Assembly (NCBI GenBank): GCA_041392475.1
Contig: JAWKLZ010000002.1
Span: forward strand, 1,186,501-1,250,500
Length of the DNA: 64,000 bases
DNA from: Chitinophagales bacterium
GTDB taxonomy: Bacteria; Bacteroidota; Bacteroidia; Chitinophagales; UBA2359
Direction: 5' to 3'
In this document: piece after piece, positions 8,894 to 17,478 of the stretch
Layout of the letters: each line of letters begins with the position of its first letter
How positions within the stretch are numbered: the stretch's first letter is position 1
Program-made: the position numbers and the translations under genes
Notes under the pieces: generated by a model
Told to the model about the DNA's origin: nothing
Databases searched by the model: none
The model's input: only the letters and a program-made list of their open reading frames with translations

Positions 8894-9568
8894 ATGAAAC
8901 AATTAAACAAACTCACCATTCTCGGTCTTTCGGAATTGACACTAAGCATGATCTTTGAAATCATCCACCATTCCTACGCCCATCCTATAGACATTCAGAT
9001 TATACGAAACTTGCCTTATACTCCAAATTTTCCCTTTACCACCGCAAACGCCAATTATTCAATCGTATTAGATGAAGATGTTGATTATACAAAAGTGCAA
9101 CATTGTTCATTGGGTGTATTTGGAACGAACACAAAAAAGTTGATTTTTGAGCATTTTCAAAAAAATTATGGGATTGATAAAACAAGGTATCTGAACCTTA
9201 TTTACCCCGATGCAGTTTTGGCTTCTACCATTACGATGGGAACGGGTATTCACATCAATCCAAATGTCGTGATTGCTCCACAAACCCACATTGGCGATTT
9301 TGTGAGCATCAATAGAAGTGTCAGCATTGGACACCACACCCATATAGGCGATTTTTGTACCTTCAATCCTGCCTCCAATGTAGCAGGAAAATGTCGTATA
9401 GGAGAAGGGGTCACCTTGGGCATTGGCTGCAATGTGATAGATGGAATCAGTATTGGAGAAAACACTGTGGTAGGAGCAGGTTCCCTCGTCACCAAAAATT
9501 TGCCCGCCAATGTAGTCGCTTATGGCGTGCCTGCAAAAGTAGTTCGTACCCTAAAAGATGGATTATGA
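8894..9568 (+). CDS. PglD/NeuD-like hexapeptide acetyltransferase, copy 2
   Basis: 224 residues, paralogous over the full length to the gene at 7017. It has the same Rossmann-like N-terminus (ILGLSELTLS), hexapeptide helix, SIGHHTHIGDFC active-site segment and C-terminal GVPAKVVR. The two copies differ throughout the N-terminal half, so this is an old duplication. Its stop codon overlaps the next start (ATGA at 9565-9568), which implies translational coupling to its GT-D-like partner. Confidence 0.85.
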   Translation: MKQLNKLTILGLSELTLSMIFEIIHHSYAHPIDIQIIRNLPYTPNFPFTTANANYSIVLDEDVDYTKVQHCSLGVFGTNTKKLIFEHFQKNYGIDKTRYLNLIYPDAVLASTITMGTGIHINPNVVIAPQTHIGDFVSINRSVSIGHHTHIGDFCTFNPASNVAGKCRIGEGVTLGIGCNVIDGISIGENTVVGAGSLVTKNLPANVVAYGVPAKVVRTLKDGL

Positions 9569-10746
9569 ATACAATTCCCTTATCAAAAGGTTCTACCATT
9601 AAAATCTACAATCCAGGCATTGATTTTTTTTTAGACAAAATTGAAGCAGGAGAAGACTTTTCTTTTTCAAAACAACTGCATGGTTTTTGGGACGATATTT
9701 TGGCTGCAATGATTGTCGAACCCAATTTGCGGAAAATCCGATACACAGATGATTATTTGCAACAACTGAGTGAGGCGATGGTTGGGGTCAAACACGACCG
9801 TTCTTCCCTACGCTACACTCCATCTTTGTATTTTGATATATTGAAGCTAATGCTTCGACTCGACCAAATGCCAGATAATTTCTACTTTGGCGTATCAGAT
9901 GTGGATTTTTATACAACAGATATCCCTCCCTATTCAATCAATTCGTATATCCCTACCTACAATAACTTCAAACTGCTTTCTACCAACAGCCCGTTGAAAT
10001 GTAGAATGATGCGCTGTGGAGACCGCCAATTGATGATAGAACATTTTTTGCCAAAACACTACATCCCCTTCAATGGAATCCTTTGGCGACGCTATAGCTA
10101 CAATGGTTTGTTGGAAGGCTTCTTTGAAAAAGTAAAACACAGTCATACTATTGTAATTGTAGGGCCCGATTACTTCAAAGATTTCGGCACACTGCTGAAA
10201 ATAAATCGTTTTCACTACATTCCCGTTCATGGAGTGGCCGCTTCCGAAAAGAAGGAAGAACTTTTACAGACCATATTGCAGCACTCTCAAACATTAAACA
10301 ATGAGCCGACTATCTATTTTTTTGTTGCAGGCGTATTGAGTATTTGGTTGATACATCAATTACACCATCAATTATCAAAAAGTTATTTGATAGACGCGGG
10401 TCAAGCATTGGATGCAGTCATTCCTTCGAAACAAATGAAAACAACTACCGAGTTTCAACTGCTGGGCTACAAAAAAGGTGAAAATTTTAAAACCTATAAA
10501 ACTGCCAATCCCAATTATTTTGTGGAAAAAGAGCAAGGGAATAGAATAGTGGTGACAGACGAGAAAGAAGTTGTATTTTTGGACAAAAAGCGAAGTTTGC
10601 TATCTTGCTATTTTGTTTCACTTCAAACCAAATTTCTCTACTTTGTCTATCACAAAGCAAAGGTTTTTAGATATGCAGACAATCCATTTATCAAAAACGC
10701 CATTCGATTGGTGCGGTATATGAATTACCTATTGAAGTCAAAATAA
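9565..10746 (+). CDS. Unknown protein with GT-D-like features, copy 2
   Basis: 393 residues, the same length as copy 1 (7691). The start is the ATG overlapping the preceding stop; a longer frame exists upstream but it runs through the acetyltransferase gene in another phase. It keeps MMRCGDRQLMI, YIPFNGILWRR and LIDAGQALD. Similarity to copy 1 is moderate at first and perfect at the DNA level for the final 194 coding bases. It converges with the sulfotransferase gene, 22 bases apart. Confidence 0.6.
   Translation: MNTIPLSKGSTIKIYNPGIDFFLDKIEAGEDFSFSKQLHGFWDDILAAMIVEPNLRKIRYTDDYLQQLSEAMVGVKHDRSSLRYTPSLYFDILKLMLRLDQMPDNFYFGVSDVDFYTTDIPPYSINSYIPTYNNFKLLSTNSPLKCRMMRCGDRQLMIEHFLPKHYIPFNGILWRRYSYNGLLEGFFEKVKHSHTIVIVGPDYFKDFGTLLKINRFHYIPVHGVAASEKKEELLQTILQHSQTLNNEPTIYFFVAGVLSIWLIHQLHHQLSKSYLIDAGQALDAVIPSKQMKTTTEFQLLGYKKGENFKTYKTANPNYFVEKEQGNRIVVTDEKEVVFLDKKRSLLSCYFVSLQTKFLYFVYHKAKVFRYADNPFIKNAIRLVRYMNYLLKSK
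10549..10742 (+). repeat. 194-bp perfect direct repeat, copy 2 of 2
   Basis: Perfect match to 8675-8868, 1874 bases away in the same orientation and the same reading frame. Gene conversion or recent unequal exchange between the tandem copies explains it best. Confidence 0.95.
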
Positions 10747-10768
10747 GTCTTCCAAAATACTTGCTGAC

Positions 10769-11647
10769 CTATTTTTTCCAATGAGATAAATCTTTCTTCA
10801 ATAAATTTTCCAAGTTATTGATATCTTCTTCAAAAACAGGCTTTAGTTTTTCTCTCATATCTTGTGACATTGGAGGGTAGGTGTAAGACTTGGTTATCTT
10901 TTTCATTACCCAATCGTTGAAGCCCCATTTTTTCAACAACACTATCAACCAATTTAGATGCAATGAAACAACTAAAAAACTAAGTCCTCGAATCCAATTT
11001 TCGACATTTGGCAAACGAGCCATTTTTGAAGCATTTTTCTTTTCATATACATCTTCGGGTAAAAAATCTCTATCCACACCTAAGAAAGTGTAGAGTTCTT
11101 TCAAGATTTTTTCTGGACAGTTTTTAATGTCTTCAAAAAAGATTAAGTAAATATCCTCCATTGAAAAATGCTCTAAATAAGTTTGGAGTTGTTGGTAGTA
11201 CAAACCTTGTTTTACATAGGCATCTTTTTGATTGACAACCAAATCCAAGTTCCTTTTTTCATACTGCAAACGATGTTTGCGAAAATTATAGTTAGAGTAA
11301 AACCTATCTATGGGGTTTCGCAAACAAACAATTATTTTGACATTTGGGAAATGAGTCTTCATTCTTTGAGCAGCTTCCTTATCTGCCAAATAAGAAGTCG
11401 AAAATTCACCCTTGATTTGATTGGATAAGCAGTGAGTGAAATGTTTTTCATACCACTTTAGTCCTTTTTGATAATTGTCATTATTTTGATTGCGAATAAA
11501 TGGGCGTTTCGCATTGAAAAAATGCACCTCTTTGGGTTCAGAAAGGCAAATTTGTGGATGGGCATAGAGCATTTTTGCTACCCATGTAGTACCTGCTTTT
11601 GCAGCACCTATACCTATAAAATCAATGTTAAATCCTTTTTTTTTCAT
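10769..11647 (-). CDS. PAPS-dependent sulfotransferase
   Basis: 292 residues from the Met at 11647. An upstream Met at 11731 would add 28 residues with no family match, and the family begins just before the first beta strand (IDFIGIGAAKAGTTW). The 5'-phosphosulfate loop AKAGTTW and the 3'-phosphate site RNPIDRFYSNY are both present, followed by the usual FEDI segment. It would transfer sulfate from PAPS to a hydroxyl, probably on the glycan made by this region. Two more sulfotransferase genes occur at 33551 and 37163. Confidence 0.85.
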   Translation of the reverse strand: MKKKGFNIDFIGIGAAKAGTTWVAKMLYAHPQICLSEPKEVHFFNAKRPFIRNQNNDNYQKGLKWYEKHFTHCLSNQIKGEFSTSYLADKEAAQRMKTHFPNVKIIVCLRNPIDRFYSNYNFRKHRLQYEKRNLDLVVNQKDAYVKQGLYYQQLQTYLEHFSMEDIYLIFFEDIKNCPEKILKELYTFLGVDRDFLPEDVYEKKNASKMARLPNVENWIRGLSFLVVSLHLNWLIVLLKKWGFNDWVMKKITKSYTYPPMSQDMREKLKPVFEEDINNLENLLKKDLSHWKK

Positions 11648-11747
11648 TGTTTTAAAAAAATCGCCAATGATAGGTCTATTTTTACCGCTATTAAGTAGTA
11701 AATTAAAATGACAATTAAAATCAAAAAACATACTGATAAACAGTTGT

Positions 11748-11779
11748 TTGGAAAATTTTAATTGTTAAGATAAATATGG
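11748..11779 (+). promoter_or_regulatory. Possible Bacteroidota-type promoter before BKACE gene
   Basis: TTTG, 20 bases, then TAAATATG. This fits the phylum consensus (TTTG, about 19, TAnnTTTG) with one mismatch in the -7 box, 55 bases before the start codon. Such weak matches can arise by chance in AT-rich DNA. Confidence 0.3.
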
Positions 11780-11834
11780 CTGACTACTTAAGTCAAACAA
11801 ATTTTGCTATATTGAAAACTCCATATCCTATTCC

Positions 11835-12659
11835 ATGCAAAAACTTATTATCAATTTTACTCCAACAGGGATGATTCCCACCAAATCACTAACATCTCAT
11901 GTTCCGATTTCTCCGAGTGAAATCATTGAACAAGTCCATGAAGTCTATGAAATAGGCATTACTCTCGTTCATCTTCATGCAAGAAGTGAAGACGGCAAAC
12001 CTACCTATAAAATTAACATTTACCGAGAGATTGTAGAAGGAATCAGGAAATACTGCCCCGACTTGGTACTCGGTGTTTCGCTTAGTGGTCGAAGCAATCC
12101 CGAATTTGAAAAACGCTCACAAGTATTGGAATTGCAGCCCGATATGGGTTCTTTGACGCTCAGTTCTCTCAACTTCTCCACGCAGGCAAGCATGAATTCT
12201 CCAGAAATGATTCAAAAATTGGCTTTGAAGATGAATGAGTTGGGCGTTCATCCAGAATTGGAGTGTTTTGACAGCGGTATGATTCATTATAGCAAATACT
12301 TGATACGAAAAGGTATTTTACGGCCTCCTTTTTACTTCAATTTGTTGGTCGGCAATATCTTCAATGCTCAGTTGGATTTAGCCACTATTGGATTGATGGT
12401 AAGGGATTTGCCTTCAAATAGTCATTGGTCTTTGGCAGGTTTGGGCAATCATCAACTTGCTGCAAATAGCATTGCCATTGCAGCAGGAGGCGGTGTGCGA
12501 GTAGGTTTGGAAGACAATATTTGGTTGGATCAAAAACGAACAATTTTGGCAACCAATTTAGAATTGATTCAACGCATTCATAGTTTGGCAGCCATTGCAG
12601 AACGCCCTATAATGGGGGCAAAAGAATTTGGAGAATTGGGTTTTTACAACTCGAAGTAA
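11835..12659 (+). CDS. BKACE-family beta-keto acid cleavage enzyme (DUF849)
   Basis: 274 residues covering the whole TIM-barrel family. It has HLHAR after strand 2 (His residues bind the divalent metal), SLSGR, and the late GLEDN segment that closes the active site. The founding member, Kce, cleaves 3-keto-5-aminohexanoate with acetyl-CoA in lysine fermentation, but the family acts on many beta-keto acids and the substrate cannot be read from the sequence. It stands alone, convergent with the TauE-containing operon. Confidence 0.85.
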   Translation: MQKLIINFTPTGMIPTKSLTSHVPISPSEIIEQVHEVYEIGITLVHLHARSEDGKPTYKINIYREIVEGIRKYCPDLVLGVSLSGRSNPEFEKRSQVLELQPDMGSLTLSSLNFSTQASMNSPEMIQKLALKMNELGVHPELECFDSGMIHYSKYLIRKGILRPPFYFNLLVGNIFNAQLDLATIGLMVRDLPSNSHWSLAGLGNHQLAANSIAIAAGGGVRVGLEDNIWLDQKRTILATNLELIQRIHSLAAIAERPIMGAKEFGELGFYNSK

Positions 12660-12701
12660 TAGCATGAAAACAACAATTATTTGACAAACAGCCTTTTGTG
12701 A

Positions 12702-13736
12702 TTAAAACTTTGCTTTCTTCATTCTAAAAGGCGACACAATATACAAAGCAAAAAACAAAAACAATGCGCCTACAATGGTGCCAACTGACAATAGATACAG
12801 TGAAAGTGAAAAATCAAGCACTACATAGACTGCAATGAACTGTAAAACAATCACAAACTTCAAAAAAGAAGCAATCAACTCATTGGAAACCCTTGTGACA
12901 AAGTACGCTCCAAAAGGTGCTCCAAATACGACAATTGGAACAGCACTCATCCACATTCCAATCACCTCCTCTGGCAAGTTGCCCAACATCAAAAAACACG
13001 CAAAGCTAATCACACTTTGTATGGCCATCAGCACAATACTCATGGAAGTAGCCGTTCGGATATCCATCCGATAATACAACACCAACACGATGTAGCAAAT
13101 AATATCTATGCCATTTCCTATCCAATTGGAAACAACTCCTCCAACAAATCCGATTGCAGGAAGAATCAGGTAATCATCCCATTTATCCACACTCGCAACG
13201 AGGCGGACATTCTGCAATTTGAAGATAGAAATGATGATGGCAAATGCTAAAAACAGGCTCACAAAAAATACTTTTAACTGCTTTGCATTAAATACCCCTT
13301 GCAGTACAAAAATACAGACCAAGGCTCCCAATAATCCACCGATACTAATACGGAAAATACAGTTTATATCTAACTGCACTCTTTTGCTGCAAAAAATGTA
13401 AATACTCGCTGCTGTCATTCCCACAGATTGTATCATCAAGCTGAAAAATTTGGCCACAACGGGGTGTACCTTTAGCCATAGGGTCATCGGCACAAAAGCA
13501 AAAGCGCCTCCTCCTTCCGATGAGCCTCCCGCTACAAAAGAAGCGAAAGCCATAATGCCAGAAATGCGTAGGTCTATACTCTCAAAATCTACATTGAGAA
13601 TCCACAACAAAAGAACGAAACCGACAAACAATAGATAGAATTTGTACTTGTTGAATACCTGAACCATACATTTGGATTGTTTATGTTTTGTTTTGTTTGC
13701 AAAAACACCTCGCCTTGATAAAATACTCAACACCAA
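12702..13736 (-). CDS. TauE/SafE-family anion exporter
   Basis: 344 residues with about eight membrane segments in two halves. The first carries the Gly-rich GGSSEGGGAFAFVP motif of the sulfite exporter TauE/SafE family. The Met at 13736 lies 8 bases after the upstream gene and is kept for spacing; a Met at 13667, right before the first membrane span, is an equal alternative. The family exports sulfite, sulfoacetate or other small anions. It is the last gene of a four-gene operon with DUF3179 and CRTAC1-like proteins. The ligand is unknown. Confidence 0.8.
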   Translation of the reverse strand: MVLSILSRRGVFANKTKHKQSKCMVQVFNKYKFYLLFVGFVLLLWILNVDFESIDLRISGIMAFASFVAGGSSEGGGAFAFVPMTLWLKVHPVVAKFFSLMIQSVGMTAASIYIFCSKRVQLDINCIFRISIGGLLGALVCIFVLQGVFNAKQLKVFFVSLFLAFAIIISIFKLQNVRLVASVDKWDDYLILPAIGFVGGVVSNWIGNGIDIICYIVLVLYYRMDIRTATSMSIVLMAIQSVISFACFLMLGNLPEEVIGMWMSAVPIVVFGAPFGAYFVTRVSNELIASFLKFVIVLQFIAVYVVLDFSLSLYLLSVGTIVGALFLFFALYIVSPFRMKKAKF

Positions 13737-13744
13737 TGAATTAT

Positions 13745-15703
13745 TTACAACTCATTGATTGTCATCAAATCATTTAGCACAATTTCGTCTGTAATCGTCT
13801 GTTGTTTGCCAGTAGGCCAAATCACTTCAATTTTGCTTATCGAGTTGGCATCTCCCAATCCAAAATACAAAGGATAAACACTTTGGGACAAATAACCCAG
13901 TTTTCCGTCATTTACTTTGGTGTATTGTTTATTTTCGGTTTTCACTACCACTTTTGCACCAATGCCATCCTTATTTGAAGCCGTTCCCACCAGTTTGATT
14001 TTGATGTATTGAATATCCTTCTTTTGGTCTGACAAATTGCTGGTTAAGACCATGGGCACATCATTGAATTCATTGGTGATGATATCCAAATCTCCATCAT
14101 TGTCGTAGTCAAAAATGACCGAAGAGCGGCTGCCCAATGCCCCCCAAAGTGTTTTTTGACCATCGTCAGCTTTGCAGTAGTTATGCCCTTTATCCGCACC
14201 TTTGCAGTCCAATTCTACCCACGGTTTTGCAAAGCGGTTGTTCCGTCTAGGTTCAACGCCCAATACAAACTCGCTGTCCAAAAACTTTCCTTTGCCATCA
14301 TTGAGCAATACCGAATTGGGGTGGTATCGGTAGGGGTAATTCATCGAAGAAGCAATAAAGACATCTTCAAAACCATCTGCATTCAAATCTCCAGCACTCA
14401 AGCCCCAAGGCCAATAATTTTCTGCATTGATAACATCGGAAATTTCTTCAAACTGCCCATTACCGAGATTGCGGAAAAAGGTATTGCCGAAAATACTTTG
14501 CCCTTCGCTTTTCAAAAAACTCTCGGGCTGATTGATGGACACTTTGTCTTTTTCACTCGCTCCAAAAGCATCGTTTTCAAACATATCGGAGTGCATATCC
14601 GTGACAAAAATATCTTGTAATCCATCGTTGTCAAAATCAAATACTTCAATGCCCATTGCTCCCCAAGAAGTTTTTGGAAAAACCGATCTACTTTTTTTCA
14701 CAAATGCTTCTCCCTTCACATTTTCATAGTATTCGTCATTTCCTTGCATACTCAACATGTAGATATCAGGGTAGCCATCATTGTTGCCATCTATGATAGC
14801 CGCATCGCCACTCCAAGATTTGTCTATGAAGCCTGTCGTTTCAGATACATCTTCAAAAGTGTTGTTCCCCAAGTTTTTATACAAAACGCTGCTCTCAGCC
14901 AATTCAGGCTTTATGTGTCCTGCAAAAGCATCGTCTCTCCCGTCATAGAAAGTATAAGATTTTCCTTCAATCTCAAAAGTATCTATTTTTTCGGTTGTAT
15001 AAATACCTACATTTGTGACCAATATATCCAATAAGCCATCAATATTGTAATCAAAAAAGAGTACACCTGAAGAATGCGCTTTACAATCTACGCCTGCTTT
15101 GGCAGATATATCGGTAAAATGTCCATTGCCATCATTTTCAAACAACAAATTGCCATCTTTGATGACAGAAATATATAGGTCAGGATCTCCGTCATTGTCT
15201 ATATCTGCAAAAGAAGCAGAAACATAGGTTTGGTTTGGAGTAAGCAGCAAACCCGCTTTTTCAGTGATGTTTTCAAATTCCCCTCCTCCAATATTTCGCC
15301 AAAGTTCACCCGCTCCAACTTGCGACGGAAAATAAATATCATACAACCCATCCTTGTCCACATCTGCAATCGCAACTCCATTGCCGTGGTCATAATGAAC
15401 TGCTTTATAGTTTTTTGCAGCATTGGGAACAACTATATGCTGAAAATCAATACCACTTTCTACTACTTTATCTTCAAAGGAAAAATTGTGGAAAGCAGTA
15501 TAATTGGCAGCAGCCTTCAATTGATTTTGTTGCCTTTCGGCCATCCATGTTGGCGTTAAGGCTTCTTTTGTCACTATGTTTTGATTGCGGTTGCTACCAT
15601 CGTTGTCACTTGTTTTTTGAAGTGCCCAATATCCTACTCCCATCAAGAGTATCGGTAGCATCAAAGCCAATAAAATATTAGTTGTAGAAGGTTTCTTGCT
15701 CAT
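13745..15703 (-). CDS. CRTAC1-family FG-GAP/VCBS repeat protein with ASPIC/UnbV domain
   Basis: 652 residues. A single N-terminal membrane anchor or signal (about residues 8-26) is followed by seven beta-propeller blades, each with an Asp-rich calcium loop such as DVDKDGLYD, DIDNDGDPD, DFDNDGLQD and DYDNDGDLD. A C-terminal ASPIC/UnbV domain starts near residue 580 (KIKLVG..NKDGIGAKV) and ends GLGDANSISKIEVIWPTG. Such proteins are exported. The start overlaps the preceding lipoprotein gene by 26 bases, so the two are coupled. Function unknown; a structural or enzyme-partner role at the cell surface is usual. Confidence 0.88.
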   Translation of the reverse strand: MSKKPSTTNILLALMLPILLMGVGYWALQKTSDNDGSNRNQNIVTKEALTPTWMAERQQNQLKAAANYTAFHNFSFEDKVVESGIDFQHIVVPNAAKNYKAVHYDHGNGVAIADVDKDGLYDIYFPSQVGAGELWRNIGGGEFENITEKAGLLLTPNQTYVSASFADIDNDGDPDLYISVIKDGNLLFENDGNGHFTDISAKAGVDCKAHSSGVLFFDYNIDGLLDILVTNVGIYTTEKIDTFEIEGKSYTFYDGRDDAFAGHIKPELAESSVLYKNLGNNTFEDVSETTGFIDKSWSGDAAIIDGNNDGYPDIYMLSMQGNDEYYENVKGEAFVKKSRSVFPKTSWGAMGIEVFDFDNDGLQDIFVTDMHSDMFENDAFGASEKDKVSINQPESFLKSEGQSIFGNTFFRNLGNGQFEEISDVINAENYWPWGLSAGDLNADGFEDVFIASSMNYPYRYHPNSVLLNDGKGKFLDSEFVLGVEPRRNNRFAKPWVELDCKGADKGHNYCKADDGQKTLWGALGSRSSVIFDYDNDGDLDIITNEFNDVPMVLTSNLSDQKKDIQYIKIKLVGTASNKDGIGAKVVVKTENKQYTKVNDGKLGYLSQSVYPLYFGLGDANSISKIEVIWPTGKQQTITDEIVLNDLMTINEL

Positions 15704-16190
15704 TGTGTATATCTATTTTTTGTGAAGCAATATTTTGAAGCCAAAGTATAAATTTTGAAGGCTTCTCAACGACCAATTCACCGAAAAGCGAGGTGTGAGA
15801 AAATCCACACAATTGATCGCCTTTGATGGTGTAGGACATAGAAGAATATGTCTGAAAATTAAGGACGTGTGTTAAATCGGGAACAGCTATTTGCGCTTGT
15901 TCCAGTTCGGGTATCTTGAAAAAATACAGATAGTCTTCGCTTTTGAATACCAACTCAATGGAAGTATATGTAGGAACATGAATTTCATTTTTACTTATTA
16001 TATCATCCTCTGTATGTAGCGTTTGGTCTAACCCTGCAAAACGGTAATACCAATTGTATTTTTTCCCTGTTACTTCTATGGTCAATTTACCCGATGTACA
16101 GTAGGGATTTTCTTCTTGCTGCATCAATTGACAACCATGAAAAAGGTAAAGCAGAATACCCAAAAGTGCTATTTTGCAGAAAATATTCAT
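15678..16190 (-). CDS. Lipoprotein with cytochrome-oxidase-subunit-II-like cupredoxin domain
   Basis: 170 residues. A lipoprotein signal ends in LFHGC (about residue 20). The rest follows the periplasmic domain of cytochrome oxidase subunit II: YNWYYRFAG near residue 46, FKIPELEQAQIAVPDLTH near 95-112, then CGFSHTSLFGELVV near 130. In true CuA sites the last part holds two Cys, a His and a Met. Here only one Cys and one His remain and Met is replaced by Leu, so CuA binding is doubtful. It may bind one copper or serve as a scaffold. Embedded in an operon with DUF3179 and CRTAC1-like genes. Confidence 0.65.
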   Translation of the reverse strand: MNIFCKIALLGILLYLFHGCQLMQQEENPYCTSGKLTIEVTGKKYNWYYRFAGLDQTLHTEDDIISKNEIHVPTYTSIELVFKSEDYLYFFKIPELEQAQIAVPDLTHVLNFQTYSSMSYTIKGDQLCGFSHTSLFGELVVEKPSKFILWLQNIASQKIDIHNEQETFYN

Positions 16191-16202
16191 TTCATACAGG
16201 CA

Positions 16203-17336
16203 TTATCTTCTTTCAAAAACGTCCGTACTTGGATGGTACCCATACCAACCATACCATTCTTTGACAATAAAAAAATGTGAAGACAATTGTGTCCCTTGAA
16301 GTTTTCCTTCAACACATTCTCCAAAATAGTTCCACCTGCTGTTGGTCTGTTCGTCCCTAATATCGCCTTGATTATCCACCATAAATGAAACCGATTGACC
16401 CTCTATTATTGGAACAAAAGCTCCTGCCATTGTCGTGTTGGGTTTGTGAAAAACAACTACTGTGCTTCCGTCAGAAAGCGTGTCTTGCAAGACCTTGCCC
16501 TCCGCATCCAAATCCTTCATCGAATAGGCTTTGTAAACACCTTCGCTTCCTACTCCCAATACAATGTCAAACATCGGTAAATCAGTGCCAATAGAATCAG
16601 GCAAAGTACCCCTATAAATAGGCGCAATTCTATCATAGCCAAGGTATTCTCTTGCACCATGCCCCTCTCTTTTACTTTGAGAATCATATAGCACCATTGT
16701 ATTCGGATTTTCTTCGCCCCAATCTTTCCACGCTATCTGATAAGTGTCTATATGAGTCAGTGCCGAATCCTTCAAAGCACCATAAAAAGCTTTCCCTTCA
16801 AAAGGCAACCAAAAAGAATCTGTTTCTTGGTCACGCATAAACCACGTTCCTTTGTAAATACCATGCTCTCGAAAGTTCATTTTCTTGCCGCCCACTACTG
16901 CTTTGAAGGCACTTCCACTTCCACACATTTCGCAAAGCGTCACCACTACAGCCTGTTCGCCCAAAGTCAAGTTAGCAACATGGTGATTTTTTAGAATCCA
17001 CCAAGGAAGTGCATACGCTTGGTCCTCCACCTCAATACCGATAACTGTATCCTCATCCTTCATGTGTGATGCCCCCTTCCCACTCTGCCATATCGGCTTT
17101 TCCAAAGGTTTGTGAAAATCTACTGTCTGATTGATAGCCGTCATATCCAAATATAGGCTGTCTATTTCGGGATGTTTTACCAAATCTTCTTTTTCAGCAT
17201 GTTTATGTCCGTGTTCATTTGGACTATGTTCATGGTTATTCACGCAGGCATTCAATAAGAAAACACAAGCCGCTATTTGCAGCCATTGAAGGAGCAGGGA
17301 AAATAAGTGAAAAGAAGCTGTATTTGTTTTTTCCAT
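16203..17336 (-). CDS. DUF3179 lipoprotein
   Basis: 377 residues from the Met at 17336. The frame is open to 17384, but the shorter form gives a normal lipoprotein signal ending LLNAC. A His-rich stretch (about residues 34-46: HEHSPNEHGHKHAEK) follows the anchor and could bind metal. The DUF3179 core includes VVVTLCEMCGSGSAF, with a CxxC pair near residue 135, and RDQETDSFW. The biochemical role of DUF3179 is unknown. It is first in a four-gene operon; the next gene is 12 bases away. Confidence 0.8.
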   Translation of the reverse strand: MEKTNTASFHLFSLLLQWLQIAACVFLLNACVNNHEHSPNEHGHKHAEKEDLVKHPEIDSLYLDMTAINQTVDFHKPLEKPIWQSGKGASHMKDEDTVIGIEVEDQAYALPWWILKNHHVANLTLGEQAVVVTLCEMCGSGSAFKAVVGGKKMNFREHGIYKGTWFMRDQETDSFWLPFEGKAFYGALKDSALTHIDTYQIAWKDWGEENPNTMVLYDSQSKREGHGAREYLGYDRIAPIYRGTLPDSIGTDLPMFDIVLGVGSEGVYKAYSMKDLDAEGKVLQDTLSDGSTVVVFHKPNTTMAGAFVPIIEGQSVSFMVDNQGDIRDEQTNSRWNYFGECVEGKLQGTQLSSHFFIVKEWYGWYGYHPSTDVFERR

Positions 17337-17478
17337 TTGTTTTTGAAGCAAATTAGGTATCCAATTGATTTTTTTTTTAGGCAATTTAAAGTATTAAATT
17401 AGCCAATTCTAAAGCGCAATATACTTGTTTCCAAAGCATTGTTTGAATTTGAGTTTTGAAGTTGAATTTGAATTTGCC

